Positions 1 through 12,600 of a DNA stretch of 64,000 bases are shown here, piece after piece. The position numbers were made by a program, and so were the translations under genes. This DNA is from Amphibalanus amphitrite (Eukaryota; Arthropoda; Thecostraca; Balanomorpha; Balanidae): NCBI RefSeq assembly GCF_019059575.1, contig NW_024881615.1, positions 248,001 to 312,000 of the forward strand, given 5' to 3'. Position 1 is the stretch's first letter. The number at the start of each line of letters is the position of its first letter. The notes below the pieces were generated by a model, which was given only the letters and a program-made list of their open reading frames with translations, ran no database searches and was not told the DNA's origin.

Positions 1-493
1 TTTGAACTGTGCTTTTGATATTAGCAAAACAGGCCCAACGGCCAACATGTTATCGAAACATGTTTGGTACCGGCCAGCATGTTTTCGAAGCATGTTTTCG
101 ACACTTCCAATTGCTTTTCTTTCTCCTGTCATTTACTCCCTGCAGTCCCTCCACACATACGCAAGCAAACTCGAATCGCATCACCCTTCGCCTTATTGAT
201 CTTGACTATGATGTATGCGAGTGTGATTGTGATGCTTGTCTCTCTTTATCTTGACTTTGAAACCACCGTTTTATTTTTTGTGTGGGTATGTGTGCTGGTA
301 TTGTCTGTATCTATGTTTCTTGTATTATCTTGACTATGATGTATGCGAGTGTGATTGTGATGCTTGTCTCTCTTTATCTTGACTTTGAAACCACCGTTTT
401 AATTTTTGACGAGAGGATGTAATAGCCGCTTTTAGTGGATTTCCTTAATACACGTCTGAGTCTGAGTCTGATCTCTCACCGCCTTTCCACCAG
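1..493 (+). other. ADAR intron (3' part of the intron before the first exon in the window)
   Basis: Non-coding DNA upstream of the first recognisable ADAR exon. It ends in a pyrimidine-rich stretch and a CAG acceptor at 491-493. It contains a direct repeat (separate entry) and, at about 45-105, several AACATGTT / CATGTTTTCG palindromic words. No coding potential related to ADAR is visible, so the upstream exons lie outside the window. Confidence 0.6.
201..405. repeat. Direct repeat, two ~77-bp copies 128 bp apart
   Basis: A block starting CTTGACTATGATGTATGCGA occurs at 201-277 and again at 329-405 with almost no change. The 51 bp between them are GT/T-rich. This is a small tandem duplication inside the ADAR intron. 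Confidence 0.85.
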
Positions 494-677
494 GGTACGA
501 ACGGCTCGACCCCGCGGCCGCGGCTGACGCTCACACCGGCCGACAAGAACCCTGTGCAGCTGCTGAACGAGCTGCGGCCCGGCCTCAAGTACGACCTCGA
601 GGAGGAATCCGGCGAGCCGCACGCCAAGAAATTCAGCATGAGCGTCCTCGTCGACGGAGAGAAATTCGACGGCGTCG
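494..677 (+). CDS. Adar: ADAR exon (first in window): linker and N-terminal two thirds of the dsRBD
   Basis: The exon starts after a CAG acceptor in phase 0 and ends at GGCGTCG|GTGAGT in phase 1. It encodes a short Pro/Thr-rich linker and then the dsRBD alpha-1/beta region: [40 protein letters not shown]. This closely follows the second dsRBD of ADAR2-type proteins. Only one dsRBD is visible in the window, so any first one is in exons to the left. Confidence 0.95.
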
Positions 678-3600
678 GTGAGTTGAGAAGGGGACTGGGT
701 AGAGAGTGGGAATACGATGTATGGGACAGGAATTTGAATTGTGATCATACAGTTTGCGGATCGTTCGACTGTGTGCTTTAATGGGTTTGAACTTTACTCT
801 GCGACGGCAAACTTTTCGCCGTCGGTTTGTTTGGTAAATGTCCGATTCATTTCTCTTCTCCGGGCTCAATGGGTCGCACCCAGGTGACCGATTCAGTTCA
901 AAGTTCGTTGATCTTTTCCGATGGAGGCTGAAGTTTGGGCGTTGGCGTCGGAAACTCCACCGTCTGAATTATTCGGTGTGTTTGCCGGTCAGTCGCGATC
1001 TGCCCCGGTACAGTACGGGTGGAGGCGTGGAGGAGCTGGTTAAAGCGGGAGCAGGGACGATTTGGTCCGGGCCGGGTCTGTCCGGGAACGGTAGTCAAAT
1101 AGCCGCAATGTCTGATGGCTAGATGTGAGCGGCGGCAGTCAGGGCCAATGAAGCCTGTGCCCCGCGTTGCCTCCAACCCTCCGGCGACGGTTATCGACTG
1201 GGTCCGGTGGCGGACGGTCGCCGGCTCACTCCGCCCTGTGAATACAGAGCGGTCCCGCGCCGTCCGAACGGCCCGCCTGCATTAAACCAGCGACGGCGGA
1301 CGGAATTCCGATCACACGGCGACCCGTATCCCGGCTGCCTGACGTCATGGGCGTCATCAGCAGCTGACTGGCTGTTCTCAGGGACGATCAGCCCTGCGCG
1401 GCCGCTGTCTGCCCGGTCCTGTGTTAGCTGTCTGCCGGTTCTTTTCTCCGGCCTGTCCCTGTGGAACAATAGTTGTAGCCGGCCGGCGCGGCCGTGTCAT
1501 GAAGAAGCGACGGGCGGCAGCCGGCGCCGTTTTTACGACCGCCCGAACTGCTCCATTAGAGCTCTGCCGCCGCTGTGGCGCTGTGCCGTCTGGACGGGCC
1601 GAGACGAACCGGACTCAGTCACCGGAGAACTCTGGGAGAGCGGCGGGAACGGCGGGGATCCAGCGCCGGCTCCGAGAGCTTCAGTGCTGGGCCGCAGGCT
1701 GTACATATATTCTGCGAGGGGTTTACACGCCTGTCACGATGCTACGAGTCCACAAACCAAATATTGAAACGGCCTTGATCACTAAAGCCATGTATTTATG
1801 TAACATAATTCAATCATTATACCTTTCTGCCTCCAAGAAATCAGACTTTTTCCGATCGGCGTCATCGCCAGGTTTCGCCCGTCTCCGTGGCCGGCTCTGG
1901 GGCCGTGCCCGCGGCGACGAGGGCTCTCGGGGGCGGCCGCTGCGCCTCTCAAGTAAACCCTTGTATCGACCGAGCGCGCCGCTCTGCTGCCGTCGGTCGT
2001 TCTCGGTCCGCGCGCCCTTCCGGCCCGCTGGACGGGAGAGGGCAGGAGAAAAGACGAGAGGAGAGCAGTGAGGAGGAAAAGAGGCGAGAAGAGAGAATAG
2101 AGCAGAGAAGGAGGCGAAAGAAGACCAGGGAGGGGCAATGAAAAAGAAGAGGCATGAGAGGGAGCGCAGAGGAATGAGTCGAAATTGATATCGCGCAGCA
2201 TGGGCGACTAGGAAAGGTGTGACGGATGTAGGGAATAAGAGACCTTTCGTCCAACCAACCGCCTGGGTGGTCGGATACAAGCTTTATACTTACGGGTAGT
2301 GATTGGGGATGCGTCGGTATTTCTCTTTCGGCAATGTGTCACCGGCGAAACGGCATCTTTGGCTCCAACCTATCAGTCAATCCAGTCGCTAACGGTCCAT
2401 AATCGATGCTGTTATGTTTTACATGCTGGGGTGATAAAACAATTTTTGCTCGCTGCTCATTTGTTGGAGACAAACCTTACCTTTCTCATTTTATTTTTGA
2501 ATTACGGCGCGTATGGCGGTGGCGGACGGGACCTGTATTTTTACAGTGAAACTGTCCATAATTCCTCTGCCAATGGGTGGCTGAAGACCGTTTACGCGAC
2601 GGTTTGCTGGGTTTAAGTGGGCCATAATTCGTGTGTGAAATTGTCCCTGGAATGGTATCCTGATGTTGACACTAAGCTGGAACCTGGTGGAATTCGGAAA
2701 CCTCGACCTGACCGCTGAGAAATATGAAGGAAAATGAAAGCGGTAAAATTCAGGCCGCAAATATGCGATTATGAGACATGTATGGCTGTTCTTATAGCTG
2801 TGGATATGATGCACGTCTGCCGCTTACACATGCTTATTAGGATGAGATGACGATAATCTAATTTGGTTCAGGTCTGATGGAGCGCTTCGGCCTCGTCTGC
2901 GTCTTGTCTCTGCCTCGTCTGCTCTGCCTCGTCTGCTCTGCCTCGTCTTGTCTCTGGCTTGTCTCCACAGTATCGCCCCATTGCCCTGTGTTCTGTCACG
3001 TCTCGCCTGCCTGTGCTGTATTGCCCCAATGGCCGTTGCATCTCCTCCATCATTGTCCGAGCTGGATCTGGATTGGCTCACCCTACCCCGCTCCGGTCTG
3101 ACCGAAGGGGGGGGGGGTAGTCTGGCCTTGGCCTTCTGACCGATGGGCCATGGCTGACCAGCGGTCACTGGTCCCCTGGTAGCTGCGTCCCTCAGTCTGT
3201 CGTTACCGCACTGGCGAGGCGAACTGTACGACGATAGTCATAGATGCTTGGCCAGCTATGAAGTATGACTACATGGTAAAGTCATAACTGAACTATACGA
3301 TGGCTCCGGTCTGAGCGTGGTAGGTATGTGCCGTATCCACTGCTAGCTCAGTCTGTCAGCAGTGCTGTTATCGGTCCCTGAGAATTGTGGCCACTACCTT
3401 CACTCTTCACCACCACACTGCCACCGCTGTCCGGTGTCGCTAGGTGCCCCGCCCCCCGCCATGTTACCGGCAGTCCGACGGCCGGTGGTCGTGGCTCCCG
3501 GGGCGGCGGTCTGCCGTTATTGGTACGGCTCCCGGTGGACCCCGTCCGCCGCTCTCTGCTCTGCGGTGCAGTGTTCCGGCGCCGCGCCGACCCGCTCCCG

Positions 3601-6600
3601 AGAGACCGCTGTTGTGGTGCCACCCGACCCGACACTGGTGGCCGCTGGCGGCGGAATTTCAACCAGCTGTGACAGCTGGTGGCCGCCCTAATGGGTACTT
3701 ATCGTCTCGCTGGTTTCAAATTAGACGACATTACGAGGTGTGAATGTGTGGTCGGCTGGCCGGCGGTCTGATGGGGGCGTATGTCTCGGCCGAGTGGCAC
3801 TGGTGGCTGGTTTGGGCAGCCGTAACTCTGCCGACCTGCCGTGTGTATTGCCGGCGCACTGTTTGTGGGCCGTCCTCTAAACCGGAGGGTGTTTGGTGTG
3901 GCCACGTTCCCGACACGACGCTCGTGGTGAGACCGTGGGTTTCGGACCAGCTGGGGAGCAGAGAGGCAGTATTTTGGACAACTGTAAGTCCTGTCATATC
4001 CCCAGCGCTACTATGTTTTGCGAGCAATGTTTCGTGTCGGGCTAATATCTAACTAGTATTTTGATTGGGCCTGGAAATCAATCTTCACGGCAAAAGCTCA
4101 TCGCTGCCGAGTCTGAAGTCTGACTATTTTGAACTCAGTCACACAATCAGTTTTGACAGAGCCAGATTTTGGCTCAACTCTAGTTGTGATTGAATTTGCA
4201 CCATTAATTCACATTGACAGCTCTGCATCCTCAGCAGCTCTGACAAATGCAGACCCTCGTGTCGGGGTGTCAGAATCGTGATGCTGCGGTCGGCGATATT
4301 TATTTTTCCAAGCATATCGGTGATGGCTCTAGTTTACTGACGTCCGTCTTAACTCTTCCCTCACCCATATCGGCCCCAAAGGGTCTCCAGTGCGCCAAGT
4401 GGGCTAACATTGCCCCGGGATTATCTCTTACCATCCCAGTGGACTTCCCTGACCACCGCGACAGCCGGTCCTGCACCCCAGGGACCGCGTCGATCACCGC
4501 CTCCTGTGGTCACCACATCTGTTTAGATCGACCAGGAACTTCATCAATCTCACCTTGGTATTGGTTATGCTCGCTGTCTCATTCCTACCTTGTCTGTCTA
4601 AGCATTCTTCGCCCCCTCATATCGTGGTCACTTGGTGTCCCGCGCCCCCTTTCCCCGTAGACAGTGCTCCCATCCCCCTTTCTGTGTATGGTGTGTCCCC
4701 TCCCCGATGCCTGTCATTAGCCTCCCCTACCCCTCCGTGCGTGGGTCTCCGTCTATCCTCCTGTGCGTGATCGCCCCCCGTCGCTGTCTCTGTCCGGCTG
4801 TACCGACACAGGGGGCCGCCGCCGGCCGATAGGAAGCCGATCCGTTCGCGTTAGCGGCCGGTTCCCAGCTAATGGAGCCGACCGTGCATGCGTAACCAGG
4901 TTATCGGAGCGGCGCTGCGACCTGATGGATGTCCAGGTCGGCCGCCGGGGGTGGGAGGAGCGTGGCCTTGGCCGATTGTGTGTCCTTATATGTAGTTGTG
5001 TCAGACAGAAGAATTCGGTTGTGCGTCGCTTGAATTCAGTCAGACCATGCACTTGTTCGCAATTATCACTTAAATGATAATCGTTTACTTCGCTTATCGA
5101 CGGCATGCGATCCGTGACACATATTTTCATATTTCGATCTCATATTTTTTCTCGTCATTTTCCACCCATTGAATGTGTCAGCCAAGCGATGATCTGTCTC
5201 CACTGATTGACTCGTGGCTGCACCTTCCTCCACCAGGACCCAGTAAGCGGCTGGGGAAGGCGGCGGCGGCCAAGGCTGCGCTCAGCAAGCTGTACAACTA
5301 CTCGTTCGTCAACTACACGTCGTGCGGCGGCTCGGACTCGCCGTACGGCTCCACGGCCGACCTGTGCGAGCACATGAGCTTCCCACAGACGGTCGCCGAT
5401 CACATATCCAAGTGAGTGGTGGACTAGGACTAATCGCCTTCTGGCCGATTTGTTAAGGCGAGCCGATAGAATGGTGTGTGTAAAAATCCCGCGGAGTCGT
5501 AACATGAGTTCTTATTTCATTCAAGGTGGTAATTGATATTCTATTTTGTTTGTTTGATGTAGTTCGTCGATCATGTTCGTCTTTCGAGCCCAGTGTGAGC
5601 CACTGTTTTCCCCGGCAGCGGTCCCATTGTGTATCGGGATGATATGTTGACTGCGGTGCGGTGCGGCCGAACAATTGAATCATCGCGCGAATGTCACCCG
5701 GCGCAGAGTATTGATTTACTCAGTGATGCGAGCCTGGCTGGTGCTGGTTAGAATGTATGCGTTGTTTGGGAACACGTCACATGCTGAAAACAGTCATTCG
5801 GTTGGACAGGGCACGAAATTGCTGCTTGTGTATTCAGAGGCTACAGAGCTCTGAATTCCCTAACGCTTTATGGCGCATGGCTGACGTCTTCGTCCAGCTT
5901 AATTAAGTGCTGGGTTAGTTTGATAGTTTATTTATCCGTAATTGATTTCATTATTTACATCTCTAAACTTATGAAACTCTCGAGTTGAGAAAGTTCAGAT
6001 TGGCTTAGCTTGTTCTTTCCTCACCTACAGACGCGGGCTAGCCGGATTCCTGCTCACTCTTATGGTCCTGTGTCTCTTCTCGCAGGGTTGTGAACCAGCA
6101 GTTCCAGACGCTGATGGAGAACCAACAGTCTCACAGTCGGCGTAAGGTGCTGGCCGGCCTGGTGATGACCACCGGGCCGCAGATGTCCGAGGTCAAGGTC
6201 ATCTCGGTCACCACCGGCACAAAGTGCATCAACGGCGAGCACATGAGCGTGGGCGGTAACAGCCTGAACGACTGCCACGCCGAGGTGATCGCGCGCCGCT
6301 GCCTGCTCGACTTCCTCTACGGCCAGCTGGAACTGCTGCTGCAGCCAGGTCAGTGGTGACAGGGCTTGATGGATGTGATGGACAGTTAGCTGGAGCTGCT
6401 GCTGCAGCCAGGTCAGTCAGCTCTCCGGGGCGTGGATGTAGGAGATGGAAATTAGCGGAAACAGCCAATTCGGTGCTCTCAGGAGCCCGACTGGAGGTGT
6501 TTAGCTGAAGCCAATACTGTAGCACGTCTCTGTCCTCTGGGTCTCGTCGTGCTGTTGCCTGTGGCTGTTAGCTATGGCTTCCAATACAGATAGGTTGCTG

Positions 6601-9600
6601 TTCTTTGCATCTCTCTAGACGTGGTGCAGAGCCGAAGCCCTCGTCTGAACCTCGATAGGTCACTATCATCCCCGTCCCGCCCCTCGTCCCGGTCCCTCTG
6701 CGCGTCTGCGACACGGGTCATTGACGATCTCTGATCGGTCGGCCGGCGGCCACCGGAACCGATCACTTCCGCTGGGTCGGGCTCCTCGTATCCGTGGGGA
6801 GGGGTGAGGTGCGCTGACGTTCTCCACCTTCCGCTGGGGGGGGGGGGGGAGGCGGCATAAAAAGCAACGGTGGATTGATAACCGTGGGTTGGATAGCATC
6901 ACAAACAGCTGCGGGCAATCTAGCTGACTTTGTCGGTGCTTGTTTCATCTTCAAAGCTTATCAAGAGAGGCTGGTTTTGTTTTTATTCGTTAATTTGCTA
7001 GATACGTGAGTCGAGTGTGGATTCTCTCGACCTAACCTGAAGTAGCTGTTGAAATTGTTGTGGGGGCCGGCTACTCTCCCTCGAATTCTCTCGCCCACCG
7101 GGCTGCCTGAGGAAGCTGTTCCGTGCCGTGTCGTGCCGTGTCGTTCTGTGGCCCTCCCGTTCCGTGCCGTGGCGCACTGTGCCACCCGCCTCTCTCACAG
7201 TCTGATGCACCGCCCGGCCGTGGGGAGGCGGTGGCGGCGGCGGGCGCAGAGTGCGGTCCCCGGCTGTTGACTTTGGCATGTGCCGCGGTCGTCCGTCGGC
7301 ACTGCGGGATCCGACCCGACCCGACCCTGCCGACCCGGGGAGGGGGGACACCCTACTCCATGTGTCACCCGGGTGGGGCGCCGGGCGGGCTGAGCGAACG
7401 GGCGCCGGCACGGACAGGACGCGGTCCCTTGACAGGACGAAGGTTTTGTGGAGAGGCCGGATCGGCTCAACACTGATGTGTTGAGATGGATCACTCGGTG
7501 GGATGGAGCAATCAGCGGGCGTTGCGACCAATTGGCAGGTGCTTTGTTACGGCGACTAACAGGTGCAGTGTAGGCCGTAGGGTAGCTTTACGGTGCCGCA
7601 TCGAGGGCAGATGGTTGGAAGGAGGTTGAGAGTAAAGGGAAAATGGAGAGTTTAAGCATTCACCGCCCATCCTGCCTTGCTGGCGATTTGCAGTTTCGGT
7701 TCGCAGAATATAAGCGTTAGGTCTTCTACGCCGGAAAGCGTCGTAAAATCGGTTCGGTTAAACCACCAACAGCTGTCGATATGCGGATTTTGACCTGTCG
7801 TCAGTGTCTCCGGTGAGCTCGGTCGTCGTTTTGTGGACCGTCGGCGGGCGGCGGTGTGTGATTCGCCATCATCGGCCGGTCACCGGAGCAGGGACGGGAC
7901 CGTCTCATTTCCGCCGTGACCGCGCCGACCGGTCACGTTTCACGGGCCGCCGCCGGCGCCGAGAGAGAGACTGAGTTAGGACGCTGATGGCGGCTGCAGA
8001 TAGGCTGTCTTCCTGTCTGTTTCCCCGGTTCGGCTATCCCGTTTTGCCGTCGCAGCCTGCCGCGGGCGCGGCGGTATCGCACGGCGCGGTGCTGGTCGAA
8101 GGTTCCGGCTTCTGCCGCTAGATGGCACTGGTGGTGGACGCCTGGGAGCATGCTGTGCCGCACGACTCGGAACCGGACAGTGAAAGTAACCGCACGCACG
8201 TCGACAGAAGTGGAATAGCTAATAGCGGACCATGCCCTTGACACCGACAACTGATCCGTTATTCCATTTGCGTAACAGTCAAGGACAACGGGATACCTTT
8301 ACGAGGCGCGGTGCTGGTCTAAATTTAGTCCGCCTTGCCTTTGGTTGAATAAGCGACGATAGGCCAGGAATTCATCCAGGCAATTATCAGCAGCTGTCCA
8401 ATGCAGCTCTGAACTCTGCAATCTGCTGAAATTAGGCACCTGAAATGTCTATTCCAATGTCATGTTCTAATGTATCTGCGCTAAAATAGACCAATTAGGT
8501 CTGAATAGATGGCCGCTCCGCACCTCAACTGGAAGCTCACAATCGACGGGCGGGAGCGGCACCACCATGTGATCACGCGACTGCTCGTTTTATCGTCACT
8601 GCATGGCGGTCGGTGGGTCGCCGTTTTATTGGTGTTACTTGCAGTTGGGGTCGGTGGCAGTTTTATGGGGGCGCCAATAGCACTGTGACCCCATGGGAGC
8701 GGTGTAAAAAGGTCGTCTGTCGCCCAGTATCGCAGCTGTCGAGCCCCTATGCCACTAAAGGTCATTTGGGCGCTGGGCTGTGAGGCCATATACGGCTGTG
8801 TTGATAGAGCAACAAGATTCGCTACTTGCACGCTATAACACAATATCCAGATTTGGAGTACGGGCAACTACATTACAATGGCTTATGAGTTATGTTTTTT
8901 TCTCTTTTTGGATCAATGTAACCCTCCCATCTTAGTCAAATAGGTATTTAACATCCACAGACCACGTCCAGCCCAGCATCAGCTCTGTCTCTATTGTGGC
9001 GAAGTAGATGCGCCTGGTGGCTTCAATGTTTTTTTTTTTTCCTTTTCATGAAAATTTTGATTGCCGCCTGAAATGCGTGTAGCTCTCCGCCCATTCCAGG
9101 CCGGCCACTATCTCAGACCGTCGAAGCAGGATGTAACCAGTCCTGTTGACATCGGCAGTCGGTCTTACTCCTCATGTGTCCCGTCCCTCTATCTTACAGA
9201 GACCGAGGGACAGAGCATCTTCGAGCCGCGACCGGAGGGCCGCGGTTACCGGCTCAAGGAGAACGTCCAGTTCCACCTGTATATCAACACAGCGCCCTGC
9301 GGAGACGCCAGGTACTGCAGCTTTGGTCGCTGGCCGCCAGGCGGACGGCGTGGGTCGCGGTGGGCTGGGAAAAGGTGGTAGCAGCGGGGCCCGTTCGGTC
9401 CCCTCGCCACTGGCGACCCGTGTCCTGTCTGTATTGTCTCTTTACACGTAGAGATACTTTGTAGGCTCTGCTGTCGACGCACTGCGTTGTTTTAACTCAT
9501 AAGATAAATAATCATTTTAATGCGATGCATGAAGGACAATTTGCTAGTGACATTTCCCCAATGCGGGCTCCAATGTCAGGCTCAGTGCCAAGTGTCGCGC

Positions 9601-12600
9601 TGATAGCCGCCTCCGCATGAGAAATCGAGCGGCCGTGACTGACAGATCAGCCCGTTCGCTGTTCCGACCGCCGGCCGCTGGCACTGACTGCCACGCCCAA
9701 GTCGGCAGTTTTCCTCCCGGAGAGCCGCCCCACAGATTAGTCACAATTCGTGAGAACGTATTTTGGATTGTGCCCGAAAATGTGGCCCCGTCAGTTTTCT
9801 CCCCGTGGCTTGATCTTATCGATGCAATGAGTCCGCTTCTGGAAAATTTGTTTGCAAGTCAGTGCGGTTTTAGCTAAATGTAGGGCTTGCATCTACTATA
9901 TGATATCGCAAAGAGACATCACTAGTTACTTCAGCGAAGACGAAATCGACTAGGCGTCAGCATAGTCGCGCTCTTTCAACGAGCGTGCTGTTCGCCTGTT
10001 GTCTTCCTTGTTCGCCATACCCATCTGCTTAGCATTTGCATAGCTATTTCCTTTCTGACCGTGGCATACAGTACAGATCATGCTCTGACGTCCCTCGTCT
10101 CCTTCCCTGTGTTCTACAGGATATTCTCGCCCCACGAGGCGCAGACTCGGAGCGACTCCCAGGACAAGCACCCGAACCGAAAGGCCCGTGGTCAGCTGCG
10201 GACCAAGATTGAATCCGGGGAGGGCACCATTCCGGTCAAATCCAGCGACGGCATCCAGACGTGGGACGGTGTTCTGCAGGTGAGGACTTGTTGATGTACA
10301 GTCTGTCTTAAAAGTACCGCGCAAAGTGACGGTGGATCCATCAAGCTTGACCGAGGAAGGGCCTGTTATAATTTGAAAGTCACCGAACCAATCGACCCGA
10401 GGAATGGGCGAGGATATCCACTGCTTCGGTGACTCAAATTTAGCAGTCCTTCCTCGGTCAGGCTTGTATCCATCAAGCTTGACCGAGGAAGGGCCTGTTA
10501 TAATTTGAAAGTCACCGAACCCCACCCTTTCGAGCCAAAGAAGACGACGAACACTGCAAGACAACGGACGTCGGACCAACAACGAAGACGGACGACAGAA
10601 CCGGGCCCAAATACAGGACGCTGTGGTGGCCCGTAAGCCACAAATACCAGTACCAGTACCAATCGACCCGGGGAATGGGCGAGGATATCCACTGCTTCGG
10701 TGACTCATATTTAGCAGTCCTTCCTCGGTCAGGCTTGATGGATACTCCGTTACTTTGCGCAGTACTTTTAAGACAGACTGTACAATTATGTTTGTCATCT
10801 CAAGTGCTGGAGTTGTTTTGCAATTATCTCTGATTTTTCCTTTTTATTCATACACCCTTTGTCTTGGACGTAGACCACCTGTATACCGGTATGCAGAGGT
10901 CTATGTCTTCTGTTCTTCTTTTCTGTTGTTTTTAATGTCCTCATGTGTTATTCAGACGTCACCGGAGCTCTGCGGCGTGAATCAAGCGCGGCTACTTGGT
11001 GCTCTTGCCGCAATGCTGAATATCAATCCTCTATTCAGTTTTTTTACCTTCTCATATGGTTTGTAAATTGCGAAGTGGACAAATTTTGGCGTCACCAGCT
11101 GCATCATAACCCCGAATGTTTCTCCGATGCTGTTTTTTTTTCCGACGATTGCTAGCTATTGAAAGCAGCTAATTGGTGTAACTGGTTTACCATAAATCCA
11201 AACTTCCACCGATGCATGGAAGCCTCACAAATTTGGAAATATGCATTTCTGTAGTATTTTTTCTTCATTTTATTCCAATCAATATGGGAGATCAGTGCTG
11301 TTGCAAGATGTAATGACTGTGCATTTTGTAGGGCCTTTTTCTCCTCTGCTCTGCACAGTAGTGTGCCCGGTTCACGCTGCGCGCGGAGTTCTTTGTTTCT
11401 CCTCGGACCGGGCCGGCCGGCCTCTGATCAGATAGCGGCTGCCCTGCAGGGTCCCTGCACATGGTCCGACCGGCTAACTGTCCGCCGCGCCACCAATCTG
11501 TCACCGAGGTGCCCCCCCCCCCCCCCCTCCGCTCCGGGGGTGGGAGCGGGGTCGGCGGGGTCCCGGTACCTGGTACACCCCGCCCTCCGGGCCCGTGCGC
11601 CGCCGGTCACGACCCCAGCCGCCCGGCACGACTTTGGCGCAGAGTTGGACCACGGGCCGCGCCCGGTCAGGTCAGGTCGATTAAAGGTCACCGCTAGGTC
11701 ATAGTGGGATTACAGTCGATTGAATAATAGGGCAATGTTCTGTCCCCGAGCGGGCAGATCTGGAGCAAATGCGAGCGCTTGCGATGTGCTCGGCAGGTTT
11801 CGCTCTAGATCAATATTCAGGCGTCATGCTTACAGCATGAACGTCATTTTCACACCGTACTATCTGGTGTAACACTCTGGTATGATAGCACAAGTTACTC
11901 CATCGGTCGCTGCAACATGTCCTCGAAGGTCGCTGGTGCACCCGCCCTGACAATGGGTGTTGTCGGGTCGCGCCGCGCACTGCTGCAATCGTGCACGCCG
12001 CTGCCGCCCGCCTTGGAGGTCGGCCGATTTGGGGAGTGGTCGGGTCGAATTGGGGAGTGCGCCCGGTCCGGCCTGCGGGCTAACCCTGATCTCGGGGGCC
12101 GCGCCCCGCCGCGCATAATGGAGCACCGTCCGCCTGTAATTAATCTGACTAACAGCAGTGGCGAATTTCTCTGGGCCTTTTTGCATCGGTCTGTCATGTC
12201 ATTCATCGCGCTGTGGCTAACCGCCAGGGGTCGCATAAATAGTATGCAAAGCTGGTAAGGCGCTGCTGCAACTTTGCAATGTTGGAGTGGTGTGGGAACG
12301 TAGAAGACGTGTGTGCAAGTGTTGGTGAACGTTGATTCAGTCGTTTGGAAAACCCGAGCATCCACTTGGCAAATTGTATACGATTTTGAACTATAATTTT
12401 AATCGCTCGATAAGATTGTGTCTTATCAAGTGTTCCACTACCGAACTAATTTGTGTCTGAAAGGCGTACCACTACCACGCCCTCCCGGTGCTAAGGCCTT
12501 GAACTATTTAGCCTAGACGTTTCACGCTAGTGCTGATCACTATCCATTAACTATTTTGTATGGAGCTCGCAAAGCGTTCCACCAGACCGAGATAAGAAAT

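Noticed and set aside
1207-2071. Long overlapping open frames on the + strand (186 and 216 codons)
   Set aside because: They lie in a GC-rich ADAR intron where stops are rare, show low-complexity Arg/Ala/Pro composition and no recognisable domain.
9950-10798. 282-codon - strand open frame
   Set aside because: Most of it runs through the MITE at 10299-10780 and repeats itself because the MITE does. No known protein family.
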